Positions 11,101 through 23,800 of a stretch of 64,000 bases of DNA are shown here, one piece after another. The notes under the pieces were generated by a model that saw only the letters and a list, made by a program, of their open reading frames with translations, did not search any database and was not told where the DNA came from. Position 1 is the stretch's first letter, and every line of letters begins with the position of its first letter. The position numbers were made by a program, and so were the translations under genes. Where the stretch lies: NCBI RefSeq assembly GCF_000699445.3, contig NC_067198.1, positions 27,291,536 to 27,355,535 of the forward strand, given 5' to 3'. Source of the DNA: Schistosoma haematobium (taxonomy: Eukaryota; Platyhelminthes; Trematoda; Strigeidida; Schistosomatidae).

Positions 11101-13803
11101 TCCATTTTCCTCTAAAAATTGTGGGTTAAGCATCATTCTCAACTCTCCATTCTTCAGTCTCGTTTGTTCATTTGAGATTATATTTCTGGTATCTAGTTAC
11201 TTTATACAGTTGAGTGTGAGATGAACAAATGGAGGACTTCTTCCATTATTGAGTGAAGAATTATGTCAATGAGATGAAGGGGGAATATTTGCAGTTTAGG
11301 AAGAGGATTTATGAGATGTTTTGTTTCTGAGCTAGATAACTTAATCGTGAAGATTCATTGTCTTCATAAACATCATCCGTAAGTGATAAAATCTAATTTC
11401 AGATCAAATAACAATATAACGGTAGTAGATAATATCTTTGAATACTTAACTATACCCTATAATATCACATGAACGTACTTCATTAATTGTTAGAGTAGCT
11501 GATGTATGCTGAACTGTCAGAAATAAGAAAAAAAAAGATAAAACAGTGAAAGCCGAAAATTAGAACGATAATAAAGAGAATTTATAGAGGACGTACAGAC
11601 TGAATTTTTTAAATCTCAAAAGTGGTGGCTTAAAGATTTAATGAAGTAATTTCTCATTCAAGATTGACAAGTTTTAAAATACATTATCTGTCCAATAAAT
11701 ACGCGAACAGAGATCCTAAAGACATTTTTATAAACATGTGGGAATATTGATCTTATCTCGTTCAAAATACTCATTATATGGTTCCCGCTTCCATTACAAT
11801 TGTTCAAAACATGCGTGGAAGTTCTCGCTAATGGGAAGGAATTGCCAGGGATTAAACTTAATGCAAAGGGAAGTTGATTTAGTGTGTTAACTAAATCGCC
11901 CTAAATTGTATAAATTAAAGTTTCCATTTTTTTGTAAAGACTATGTATATCTGTCTAAAAATATCTCCATTAAAACACCAAAATAGTAGATAAAGGAGAA
12001 TAATATTAACAAATCAACAAGTGAATTATTTGACAGTACAACGAAAAACCACATATCCAGCTTTCTAGCAAGTTCACACATTTTGATCAACTGAATAATA
12101 TAGCTATGCACAAACTTCAGTATTCAGAAGGTTTGATATTAGCCAGATAGTCATAAGTAAACGTAAGAACATGACACTTGTGTATAAATATGAGTCGCTA
12201 CACAACAGTGAGATGACAGTGCGAAAATAAATATCGGAGTTGAAGCACCAGTTATGATAAACAAGATTTAAAACAGAGAATATGATTCAGTAAGAAAGAA
12301 TTTGCTGAGCAAAAAGTGTAGAATAATTTAGAAACTCGTGATCTAGAGTTAGATTAGTAGCGAACGAATACATGTCACTGTAACCGATTCATCAACATGT
12401 CACCCACCTCGAGCCACCGATTATGATTATTCGTAGTTTGAATAAACGAACAGTCAAATAACATTGCGGATCGATTTCACATCTTAGTTTAGACGCCTCT
12501 AGCTTCCGGCTAACCCACTCCTTTTCAGATCAGCGTTGTGCATCGTGGTATTTAGTGTTAAGTATTTATCGTGTGTAACACATTTCCCAATCATATCAGT
12601 CATGAAGTAATCACAGCCTCATAAACTAATTTGCCACATTTGTCTAGTATTATACATTAAACTTCAAAGTACCGATTATCAAATATCAGTAACTTCTGAA
12701 TGTCCTATACTTTTACTGACTACACTTCAAAGCTGTAAAGGAAAATTGAGCAGACTGCTGCGCAGCATACTCTTCCTTTGATTAGAGGACGATTTTCTGG
12801 CTCACCACAAAGGTGATGCGAGTTGACAAACCCAAGATAGACTTCTAGATCCGTGCAGAGATCTTATCAATCACCAACACGCCAGGGCTGAGGAGGATTC
12901 CAAGATGAGTAGTCGACACGCTTAACCACTACATTCCCTATCACACTCTAGAATATAATGTAAGGCGGTTTTGAAACAATTTGCATTTAGAGGGTGAGAA
13001 ACGTAATCCAGACATGCACAAGACTAGAAGACTACATCCTATCAGAGTTTTCGACAAACAGGATGATATTATATGGGTGTTCTAAGTCAACAGGTGAATT
13101 TCATGGTCAGTAATCTACAACGTAGGATCAGGCACACATATGCATCGGTCCACGTTGCCATACCTCATTAGCACAATAAGATGAACACTAAATTCATAAA
13201 AGTAGCTACCTCAATGGCAGTAATATATAAAAGAAGGATTGCATATAAGGATATAATACGGGGAGAAAGAAATATATAAAGTAATTTCAATCTCAGTTTA
13301 TGGGAAGACAAAGAGTGTGTACACGTAGACCATTGTGATCGATTCTGAGCCATGTCACCTAGAGTCTCCAAACATTGGTTACGATAGTCACGTGAACCCC
13401 AACCAGGTAGTGTTATCTACAGCCAGTATCTTAACCATTTTCCTATTAATAAACTTTCGCATCCTCAGCTTACACTCTTACGAAAAAGTGAGTGTTTGGA
13501 GTCGTCAAGACACTTGAGAACTAGAACCTAACGACCTACAAATGTATAGTGACAAGTATTTAGGGATTCCGTACAAATGGTCGGCGAAAATATCAAAAAA
13601 GGGATGAAGCGCTTCCGTTTAGTATACAATTTTATAAGCTATGTTAACGTGTACTTACTAAAAAGATGTAAAATACCCATTTGTATTTGTCCAATTTCTG
13701 GCAAAGCTTTTCGAATCTCATCCGTAACATAATGACATCCACGTGACTTCTTTTTCAAAGTGATAATTCGCTGAAACCAATAACTGCCAGTTGCAGAAGT
13801 CAT
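5192..13803 (-). CDS. YjbQ/UPF0047 family protein, 7 exons, 148 aa
   Basis: Small conserved protein of the YjbQ (UPF0047) family. A bacterial member has been linked to thiamine-phosphate synthase activity, but the animal role is unknown to me. Exons, in transcript order: 13803-13659, 11513-11479, 10112-10093, 8009-7970, 6991-6950, 5945-5825 and 5235-5192. They sum to 447 nt, with GT-AG introns and consistent phases (1,0,2,0,0,1). Family landmarks appear in order: WFQRIITL near the N-terminus, [10 protein letters not shown] (21-30), [12 protein letters not shown] (49-60), SWDP (61-64), TDMEM (68-72), [13 protein letters not shown] (85-97), [11 protein letters not shown] and VVATIQG at the end. 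Length equals the family norm. Exon 3 is a 20-nt micro-exon and exon 2 is 35 nt. Intron 3 carries an internally deleted RTE. The gene lies about 1 kb downstream of GEN1 on the same strand. The family call is firm; its function in this organism is inferred only from the family. Confidence 0.93.
6479..6495. repeat. (TA)n microsatellite
   Basis: Short uninterrupted alternating TA run in intron 5 of the YjbQ gene. Confidence 0.85.
8767..8779 (+). repeat. Target-site duplication, left
   Basis: The 13-bp sequence aaagtttgagaat directly precedes the internally deleted RTE and is repeated at 9550-9562. Confidence 0.85.
8780..9549 (+). mobile_element. Internally deleted RTE LINE with both ends, 770 bp
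   Basis: The left part is the 5' leader and endonuclease region of the RTE family at 19.0-21.9 kb. In the 173-codon frame at 9027-9548, [18 protein letters not shown] and [13 protein letters not shown] are landmarks of an APE-type endonuclease. At about 9512 it jumps straight into the 3' terminal segment (ttgtaccaatatttatgtg then caaataaaag). The reverse transcriptase and all the rest are missing. Perfect 13-bp duplications flank it, so it inserted as this short unit or lost its middle afterwards. The upstream 61-codon frame (8748-8933) is also part of the element. It lies in intron 3 of the YjbQ gene, antisense to it. Confidence 0.85.
9550..9562 (+). repeat. Target-site duplication, right
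   Basis: Second copy of aaagtttgagaat, directly after the A-rich tail of the element. Confidence 0.85.
10690..10900 (-). mobile_element. RTE 3' untranslated tail fragment
   Basis: Similar to 13100-13260 over about 130 bp (ctacaacgtagga, ttgccatac, attagcaca, tatataaaagaa). The copy at 13.1-13.4 kb also keeps the end of the coding region, which gives family and orientation. This one is only the tail, in intron 1/2 territory of the YjbQ gene. Confidence 0.55.
12740..12960 (-). mobile_element. Possible degenerate tRNA-derived SINE
   Basis: On the minus strand there is a box-A-like stretch (tgtagtggttaagcgtg) followed by a weak box-B-like region and a ctgagg motif. It resembles the tRNA-like half of the hammerhead SINEs but is heavily mutated. 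The call is weak. Confidence 0.3.
13095..13400 (-). mobile_element. RTE 3' end fragment with last codons of the ORF
   Basis: The minus frame from 13371 starts [14 protein letters not shown], matching the C-terminal [14 protein letters not shown] of the RTE at 19.0-21.9 kb. An A/T-rich untranslated tail follows, shared with 10690-10900 and, more distantly, 58985-59080. It is a divergent relative of that RTE and 5' truncated. It lies in intron 1 of the YjbQ gene. Confidence 0.65.
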
Positions 13804-14827
13804 TATCTATGTGTAGAATATAAACGGACATGAAACCATTGTTGAAGAATAGTTATATATCTATAACGTTTATAGTCAAGGCAAAATAGTAACCTATAGT
13901 GAGTACTATGGGATCTTTGTTAAAATAAAATAGTGGTATTGTGTTTTATTGATTTGAGTTTATCGTCGATATGTCTAAACGATCTAAAGACGCTAGGTCC
14001 TCGTACATGAACTATCTGGTGCGATGGTAAATCGTTTTGTCGTCAATCAAAGGAAATAAGACGAATTCAGTCAGGTTTTAATACCACTGAGTTGGTATTT
14101 AGCGTAATGTTCATTGATGAAAAGAAACGAAATCCACAACCCACACGTTTTCTCACACTAAACAAGTAAAAACAAAGGAAAGTGGTCCAAAAAAACAGTT
14201 TATTAATGACATTTCTCTTGTCCGGAAAGACATTACTCCAGCTCAAAACAATTTTAAGTAACCAGAGGATTCTAAAACAAGTTTGGTTATGCAGTTGAGA
14301 AACTAATACCGGAAAATATGGATACTCTCGAACCATACAAACTTTAAAATTTTACCGTTTAATTTGTCAAAGCTCTGATGAGTAAGTGAATACCTTTTCC
14401 TGATAAGCAAAGAAAGGTGTCATTTATGTGTTATGGTAATTAACTAGTAGCTTTATTCCTTAAAATACACCGAAGTTAAAATAATACGAATAACTAGGAA
14501 CACAGACGCATTCTTTCATCAACATTCATGACAGCATATTTCTACAGAAAATAAAATCTGTTTCATTTAAATAAATTTTGAAAACATCTCATAGAAACAG
14601 GTTTTAAAAAACAATAAATTGTATTTACAACAGGGTAAAAAAAATAAAGACGACAATACAAGAAAGGCTATTTAGAGAGAAGAAAAAATCATAAGCATTT
14701 AAAAAGTTAAAAAAATTTCCTGGTTGTATAGTAATTCATATAAAGACAAGCATGGAATAAGGCAAAAAGGTGGATAAAAAAAGTAATACTATTTCAATAA
14801 AATAGTTTAGTGAGAGCGATTCATTCA
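13804..14827. other. Region between GEN1 stop and YjbQ start
   Basis: About 1 kb without a supported gene. It should hold the GEN1 3' untranslated region and the YjbQ promoter. A minus-strand AATAAA (plus tttatt, 14452-14457) is a possible GEN1 polyadenylation signal, about 370 nt after the stop. The 89-codon minus ORF at 14067-14336 shows no domain and is not called. Confidence 0.4.
14452..14457 (-). terminator. Candidate GEN1 polyadenylation signal
   Basis: AATAAA on the minus strand, about 370 nt after the GEN1 stop codon. This hexamer is frequent by chance in AT-rich DNA. Confidence 0.3.
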
Positions 14828-17800
14828 TTAAAAATAATTTACAACACCTAACCGATCTTTTAATGTTTTAGGTGTACGGAATTTTTCAATTATTCGTGAA
14901 ACACTATGACCAGTAATTATATCATCTTCTTTGTCAGTTGAACAAGAAGAAGAACAACTAGAGAAGATTGATGGTGACAAAAGATTGGAATGTGAGATTT
15001 TCCTTTCAGATACAAAAGAATTGGATAGAAGAGAAGTTTGCAATTGTAAACGTGGGTTATTAAATAAATTAGACAATGAAGATGAGCGTTTGGTCAAGTT
15101 AGAAAATGTAGATTTCAATTCACTACTCAATGGAGATGAAAATGTGCATACAGCGGAGAGAGACGGTGATGGCGATTCGCGACCAGTGTGATTGTACGCT
15201 TCAATATCACTACTATAACCAATATTCATTTCGGAAATGATGGATTCAGGCAACATATGCTTGTGATTTCTGTTTACATCATTATTGTAATCACTAGTAG
15301 CAGCAAATATACAGAATATTTGGGAGAAAAAATATATAAAGTAATTAATACAACTGAAAGGAATGAATTAAAAACAGCAAAGGCTGACTCGCACGTGGCC
15401 CATAAAAATTGATGCTAGTAGGTTACTAGTATTCGATCATAGATGTCTATGGAGTATTGTTCGTGTATTTTGGGACCATTGCGTTAGCAAATCTGAGGTA
15501 AGATGCAGAGTACTAAATAAGGATGGAAATTGAATAACGAGATATTAAATCGTTATCGAGTGAGATGGTTCGGACATGTATTACGTATGCCTATCTACCG
15601 ATTACCTTGACGAGCAATGACAACTGGTAAAGGAGCAAGTTGAAAGAAAGGTAGGATCAACCAAGCCAAGATGTAGTATTGGTCCATGTAGACACCGAAT
15701 AATCGGCTGTCACGTATGTAGGTGTACACTACCTGGTTGAGGTCCACTGATCATTATAACTGCTAGTTAGAGACTTTATAGGAAATGGCTCAAAATCGTT
15801 ACAAACGGTGAAGGTGTATACACTTTTCGTCACTCCTTAGATTCTACGTTTCTAAATTCTTTACGAAAACCCTTTTATTTCACTAATTCATATTTTCTTC
15901 AATAGTAACTTCTATTCCTGGTCGCTTCTACTACCACTAATACTGTTACTACCTCTGTGATTCTGTGATTCGCCCTAACAATTTCATCTCGATATACTAA
16001 TGGGGTACGGGAACTTGAACGGATATGTCGGGTTCTACGTTGCGTTTGACTGACCGACTGGTTAAATCATCAACTAGGTACAGATCCGTATACTTGGGCT
16101 TTGAGCTACACTTTACGTTTCAAGCTAAAGTAGATGGAATATGGGTTCGAATATGTAACATAGTAGTTAAAAGTCTAATATCTTAGTCACTAAGCCATGA
16201 CTTTACAATTCATACATTCATTTGAGGCTATACTACAACAAGTAGTTCCGAATTTTCACGCCAGATGACTAAGTTAAAAGGTAGAGGGTTCAAAGTGGTA
16301 CTGGAACTAACTTACAGGTTATGGATAATTAGGCTAATAGTCAGTGGTGTTTTAAGAGATAATTTAACATTCCGAATATAAACACGTTTACAAGACTAGC
16401 TGAACATAACAGGAACATGAGTAATAGTAGAAAAGCAATACATTAGACGAAATCAAGTTATTTTCTACCAGTTTTAACAAAATGAGGAGATAGTGAAAGA
16501 CGAGTGATATGATATCATTCAGTCACAGTGATATAAATGTTATTCTACGAATCCTGATCATAGTGTTATTTCGTGATGTTTTACTTTCCACTGACATGGA
16601 TAGCACTGTTCCTCTTTCCCTACTTTTCATCTTTACTTCTTCGATCGCCGTGGTGATATGAAGTGTGGCATCTCGTATTGATAACACATTCATGTTAAGT
16701 CATATTTCTTCTATGTGTGACTTGTGAAACATTTGAAATAGTGTCGCTCAAAGTGTGGTTCACGGTATTTATTCTTTGATAAGTAATTCCCAATATTGCA
16801 CAAATACTAGCTGAGAAGTCTATCTCTCGTTATTGAGTTTTATGTGCCAGTCTCACAATCAGTATCAATCCCAGTCAGGGTTCAGCACTTCAAACGTCAT
16901 TCATTGTCATTTTATGAGATACATATCAATAACTTTGTCGGTTGATTTGTCATCTCTCATCAAAAATTTGCACTGATTAATCTAATCACACAACACAAAG
17001 GAGGAATCGATAACCAAACTGAAGAAACCTCTTATTATCTGTGATTAACACTTTACCTTGATAGCTGTTAAGTAGAACGGATTATAGCTCAACAATACGG
17101 TGGATACATAACACATATTTTCAATAAATATACATGTATGCTAATACATATGTTTTTCTAATGTGAAAAAATGAATTTATTCCTAAATAACATATAGAAA
17201 ACCCTCTGAACTTACACATATTCATTTTCATCAATGCTTGAATTGTCTGACTCCCACACTGGATGCTTAATGAGATTAGTAAGCGAAGTCAAAATATTAG
17301 GACTTTTGTCTTTTTCTGACTCACTCTTATTTCCTTTTTTAGTTGATATACTTAAACCCTTGAATGCTTCATCTAACATAAGTTGATTTTTGTCAATTTT
17401 AGACAACTTCGACTTTGTTTTTTTCTTCCCAATTAGAATTTGACGCGTGGAATTTTCGAACACAGAACAAATTTCACTATGAGCTCTACGAAATTCTACT
17501 TGTGGTACAGAAAAATAATAATTGCAATTATCAGAAGTATTCATATTCTGAACATTTTCATCATTGGGATGCAGAATATTTTTTTGTCCGGACCATTTGT
17601 CGAATCCTAGATATAAATAAAAATGCGAAAAAAGTAGGTATAAACAAAACAAACTAGGAATACCATAAAATCATTGTTATATCTAGAGCTTAGATTCTTC
17701 ATACACCGCGTACAACTTCAGCACTCGAACGCTAGAACCCTGCGAGTGGCAAAATGAGAAGACATAAGAAGAGTGAGAAGGAATGTTATTACAACAGTGT

Positions 17801-20800
17801 CGAATATGGTACAAAACTCTCAGGTATTTATAGTTTTTAGTAAAAGCGAAATCATCATTATAGTCATCCAATTCGCACACAGTGGTTTCTAACTTTCGTC
17901 CAACAGGGAAGCTACACGTCGAGATTCTGGAATGTTCTTCCAAGAGATAAATGGATGGAATGTCTTCGGCTCTTTCTGAGCTTCTTAGAACTTCTTTGAG
18001 TTCACCAGTGTGCCGTCCTCATAACCATGAACTAATTAATCACTGAATATTGAATAGTGTTATATTATCTATTCTTTATAGCGATGATGATGGTTTATCG
18101 GCGTAATGTGACCAAAGAACACATTACGTCAAGAAATGGAGACAGACATGAGAAAAATGAACAAAAATTGGATAGAACTAGAAAGGAATGTCCAGGAAAG
18201 AGTGGGTTGGAGAATGCTAGCCGGCGGCCTATGTTCCATTGGGAGTAACAGGCGTAAGTAATAGCGATGATGTATTTATACTAATTGAGCTGTAATGTGA
18301 CTACTAGTTTAGGTTACATGATATTCGAGGGAACTTTCTTTTGATATTTGATGGTTAAAATAATTCAGTAAAAACCTATAAAACCAGGAATTGTGCTGGA
18401 TGGCACTTCTCACCAAAGTGTATGTGTAATTTTGAAAACAATGATGTTACAGGTGTCATATTCAGATAGTCAGGAATATTATAGCAAGATGAGTAAGATT
18501 TACTACAGAAGAGAATCAAGTTAATTGAGTATTTTGGGTAATTTCCGGTAACTCGTTTATATTCTATTTACTTATCATGTTCAGGTATCTTTTAAAATGA
18601 AAAACAAAGCACCTATTTTGTATTGGTTATTTCTGATTAAAAGTCATTGGAATTATTTCACTAGTATGTGAAATCTCAACATTCGTTTAGTCAGTCAGTA
18701 AGCTCTTTGTACTGAAGACGATTACATGTGGAGTGTTTGAGTACTAGGGAGTAAAATGAAATGAGTGTCAAACTTTTACCTTTGTGACTATTAGAAAAAA
18801 AACCAAACAATGGAACAGAATTTTTATTGTTTTAGGTAGACTGGTCAACAACAAACTAACCTCAAACATTCAGTAAGGAAATGATTCAATCAAGCTGATT
18901 TTCAACTAGTCATTGTTTGCAGGTGTTTTAGATGATTTGTTTTTCTATTTATTTATTTGTAATCTTAGAATTTCTATTTTATCCAGATTACTTGTACATT
19001 ATTCAGTACAACTAAGTTAAACTTTTATTTATTTATTTATTTGAACACATGAATATTGGTACAAGAGAGCGCCAATATATATGCGCCACACAAAACAATG
19101 AGAATTCGAAGAGAAATAGAAAAAAAAGCTAAGGAGCGCAAAAAAAAGAGAACAATAACGAGGAGATTGGTGTAAGGTAGTATGGTAGAAATAAGGGAAC
19201 GGAAAGGTACAATCAGAAGAAATCTTTCAGGTAAGGGAGACACAACCACTTTTTATGAAGAAAGTAAAAGAAGGTTACAGCAGGATCGCCACTGGCTTCT
19301 ATTCTGAGCCATATCTGATAACGTCTCTAGCCACTGTGTAGCACCACCTCTCGGACCCCAACCAGGGAGTCGTGAAGGACCAACAGAAGCCAGCCCTTTG
19401 CAGCTTTCTTTCATGCCACGACACTAGTCATACACTGACCACCTCTCCGCTTCTTCCAACCAGTCCCAGAGTCGGCAAATAATGCACGACGTGGAATTCT
19501 CTGGGACGACATTCGGAGAACATGTCCAAGCCACCGAAGTCGGTGTTTCAAGATGGTGACACCAATTGAATTATCATCTCTGTGCCCGAACACACGATGC
19601 CGAACCTCTGCATTACTGACATGGTGTTGCCACTAGATGTCAGCAATACTTCGGAGGCAACGATGATCGAACACAGAGAGTCGTCTAACGTCCTCAACTC
19701 GGAGAGGCCAGGTTTCACAAGCATAGAGCAAAACTGCTCTCATCGACGCGTTGTAGATCCGACCTTTTACAGCCAGACTAACATCACGAAGGCGCCAAAG
19801 ATGTCCCAGATTGGCATAAGCCGCTCTGGCTTTCACTATACGTGCATTGATCTCATCACTCACACCCCCACCAGTACTTATGCAGCTACCCAGATACACG
19901 AACTTCTCGACTACGTCTATCTGCTCACCATCCAGGGTGAGTACAGGATTGGAATCCTGCCAGTCTTGTAGAAGTACTTTGCACTTCGAAGGTGCAAAGC
20001 ACATACCATACCTACGGACACTGATTGTCAACTGATTAAGTGCGGATTGCATGCCTTGGGCATTGTCGCACAGTAAGACAATATCGTCCGCATACTCAAG
20101 GTCGAGAAGTCTTTCTTCAGGCAACAGATCCACACCACCATTACTTACATTCATCAGAGCTGTTTCCAGAGTGTCATCGATGGCAAAGTTGAAGAGGAAT
20201 GGTGAGATTGGGCAACCCTGCCTAACCCCACTGCTCGAATGGAACAATGGAGAGAGGTGGTTGTATGCCCTCATTCTGCCTGAGGTGTTTTTATATAGGG
20301 CTTTTAGGATGTTAATAAACTTCTCAGGCACACCCTTCTTCAATAAACAATCCCAGAGAACAGTCCTATCCAACGAATCGAAGGCAGCCCTGATGTCAAG
20401 AAACACTACGATTGTTGGCCTTTGAAAAGTATGGCGGTGTTCTAACATTTGGAGGACGGTGAAGATATGATCAATACATCCTCGACCAGAACGAAACCTA
20501 GCCTGCTCCTCGCGAGTCAATCTTTCTCGAGTTTTGAGCAACCTACGAAGTATGACGGAAGCCAATAGCTTGGACGCAATCGGAAGTAGACTTATCCCCC
20601 GATAGTTGTTACAGGAACGACGTGAACCCTTTTTAAAGATAAGGACAACTATCGACTCATTCCATGACGTTGATACACTCTCTAGCTCCCACACCTTTGT
20701 AGACAACGTCGTCAATTCCTTAGTCAGAAAGTCACCACCATCTTTAAAAAAAGCCGGAGGTAAGTCATCTGGGCCAGGTGATTTGTAACGCCTCAAGAGT

Positions 20801-23800
20801 TGGAGTTCCTTGTGGACTTCCTCCTCGTTTGGTGGATCAGTCGTCACAAGCCATGGAGGGCAGGACAGTCTGACCGATGTTGCCGGAGCAGCAGGCCAGT
20901 TGAACTGCCCTTCGAAAAATTCTGCCCATCGTCCAAGACGTCGATGGATGTTAGTGATTGACATCCCATCATCCTCGCAGATTGTTTCACTCACACCAGA
21001 CTTCTTGCTGCCAGTGGCTCGGATGAGTTGGAAGAGCTTCCGGTAGTTACCAGTTGCAGCTGCTGCTTCCAGCTCATTAGCACGCTTCGACCACCAGGCT
21101 TCTCGGTCCTTACGCAAGCTTTGCCCAATTCCCTTACGTAACATCCTTCGTTTATGGTCAAACTCACGGTCACCCGGAGTAGACCGACGGGCTTCAGTGA
21201 GTTGTAAGGAGCCTGAAGAAACCCAGTGCTTATAAGCGGAACGTTTCGCGAATCCACAACTGACTGTACCCGTCATTTTCATGGCGTCATGCAATTGCAA
21301 CCAATGCTCATCTATACTTTTCGGTGGAGTGGTAGCTAGCCTAGAGGCTAGCTCGGTTCGATACTTACTTGCAACAGAAGTTGCAACCAACTTGCTAACA
21401 TCAATCCGTTGGTGGCGGTCACTTCGTTGTCCACTGAAAAGTAAGGCAAGATTGGCGCAGACCAAGGCATGGTCAGAGTCCAGATAGGTACTCCAAAAGG
21501 AGCGCCAGTCTTGTACACAACCACGCCAGCGGTAGCTGATCGCGATGTGACCAATCTGAGTCCAGGCTTGAGATGCAGAGGGAGGACGCCAGGTGGCACA
21601 TCGGCGATGACTGTGCCGAAAGTTAGTGCTAGCCAGAAACAGGTTGTGGTCTGTGCATAGTTGCAGTAGACGGTCCCCGTTATCTGTCCTGCGACCAACA
21701 AGTCCCCATCGGCCACCTAAACAATTCTCTTCTGTGCCTAGACGCCCGACCTGAGCATTCAAGTCTCCGGCTAGTACTACAATATCTGTCGAACGCACTT
21801 TCTGGAGAAGAACAGATAACTGGTGGTAAAACTCATCCTTGATTGCATCCGGGCTGCAACTAAGTTAAACTAAGTTAGTTTGAAAATTATACGCAGATAA
21901 CAAAGTAATATGTCACTGACATCCGTCTATAGATAAAAGTACACTGAACATCCACTAAAATAAGTTCACAAATTGCAACTTACCCAATCTTTCCCACTCG
22001 ACTTCGTAAGAGTCTACATAATTAACTATGCGTTTCTTTACTATCCTATAAGGAAAAAAATATACTTAGATTAAAATACCAGAGAAATAATGTACAAGCC
22101 TAATTAAATTAAGAAATAAGTACAGGTGGTTAGTGAGATAAATTATTAGAGATTCAAGTCAATCAATTAGTAAAACTTATCAACGGTCTCTTATTTAAAA
22201 TGTGACCAGATTTGTTAAGAAAGTGAACAATATTTGAGTTGCTAACTTGCAGCTTAAATATATTTTAAAATATTTCTCGGGAAGTAAAGCTTTTATGTAG
22301 TCAACCAGGTCCCTACGATGAACGTTTATTGATTCAGGTTAACGCATCTGACATCACAACAAAATAGGAAAATAACAAGATAAACACCAATGGAGTCAAT
22401 ATAATCTTAGTAGCAATGATGGTAAACAACGTTAAATATTGAATATGGTTACAAAAGTAGTTAAAATGTATGTATGAAGGAATTCTGAAACTTACGATCT
22501 AGAAGATAAGTGGATCTAAATGTCCGATTTGGAGATATTTTACTCAACATCTCCAACCACTGATCTCAATTATCCCACAGATTACAAACAGTTTGGATCT
22601 ACCGATATGTCTCAGTCCAATAGTCAGTGATCTTTATAGACTGATGACAAGACTTAGTTTGGGTATCTTTATTTTTGTCTAATTTATTATTATACCAACC
22701 AACATTATTCGTCGAGGGAGTTGGTGGTTGGATACAGACAACGAATCTCCTCGTTACTTCAGCTGACGAATACCCACAACCTCGTCAACCGATTTGCCAG
22801 AAACCTACCTGTAACCTAACCCTTGCTAACTCGGTGGTCCCGAAACACATGACCAATGTTTCGAATAAACCTATTATCGAATACTGGTAACTTATGAATG
22901 CCTTCTACATTTAAGTGACACGTTTCGTAGTCAAAAAATGAAACACAGCGAAATGATATCTACCGTACTTCCTGCTTTATTGTCAGACGTCGCAACGGCA
23001 AACACGTTAGTAAATCTCAGGAGATTTCTGAAATCATACTGAAGTACTGGGGAAACATACAAGATAAGTGATCGAAATCTCCCCAGTGATTCCAAATTAT
23101 AAGGCGCTTGAAGATCGAAGAGCAGGTAAAATTAATCAGCTTCACTCAGTAGTATTTCACGAGGTTAATATTTTAAATAACATGGTTAAAATACTTTCGA
23201 ACACGAAACAATAATGCGATCTTATGATCTGGAGATCCAATCACCATTTTAATGGTGCATCAATCTAATGAAATTAGTCAAGAGTAAAACGGAATATTGA
23301 CTAGATATATTGCCCATAAGTAACGCTAATTTTATTGCAAATGTTTTCTTAGTCAAGATTTATTGTTTAGCTAGAGGCTAGTTCCTTGTTAAAGATTCAT
23401 GTATTTAATGTTTATCCCAGAGGGCAATCTTGATAATTTTGTCTCTTGTTTGTGTTTAACGTTTACTATATGTTCCTGGTTTACTCACCTTGGATTTCAA
23501 TTAGTAATTTAAACAAATTTTATCCAAGTAAATATCGGCATATGGTAACAGACAACTGAATATTACAAGAAGCTACGAAAATCTTATGACTTTATTCAAC
23601 CATGGTGCGAGTATATATTTAACTGATAGGTACTCTTTATTCTATTTAAGAGCTGTGGTGTTGATTCGCAGTTAATCAGTTGTTGGTCAATAAAGGCAAT
23701 TAATCCCAAACTATCTATTTCCCAACGATAACTAGATTGAAGTTTGAGTGTGACTAATGAGTTGAAAAATCGAACACTGTAGTTCTATGAAGATTAACGT

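Noticed and set aside
19582..19971. 129-codon plus ORF, and other plus ORFs within 19.6-21.7 kb
   Set aside because: All are antisense to the RTE ORF and share its codon constraints.
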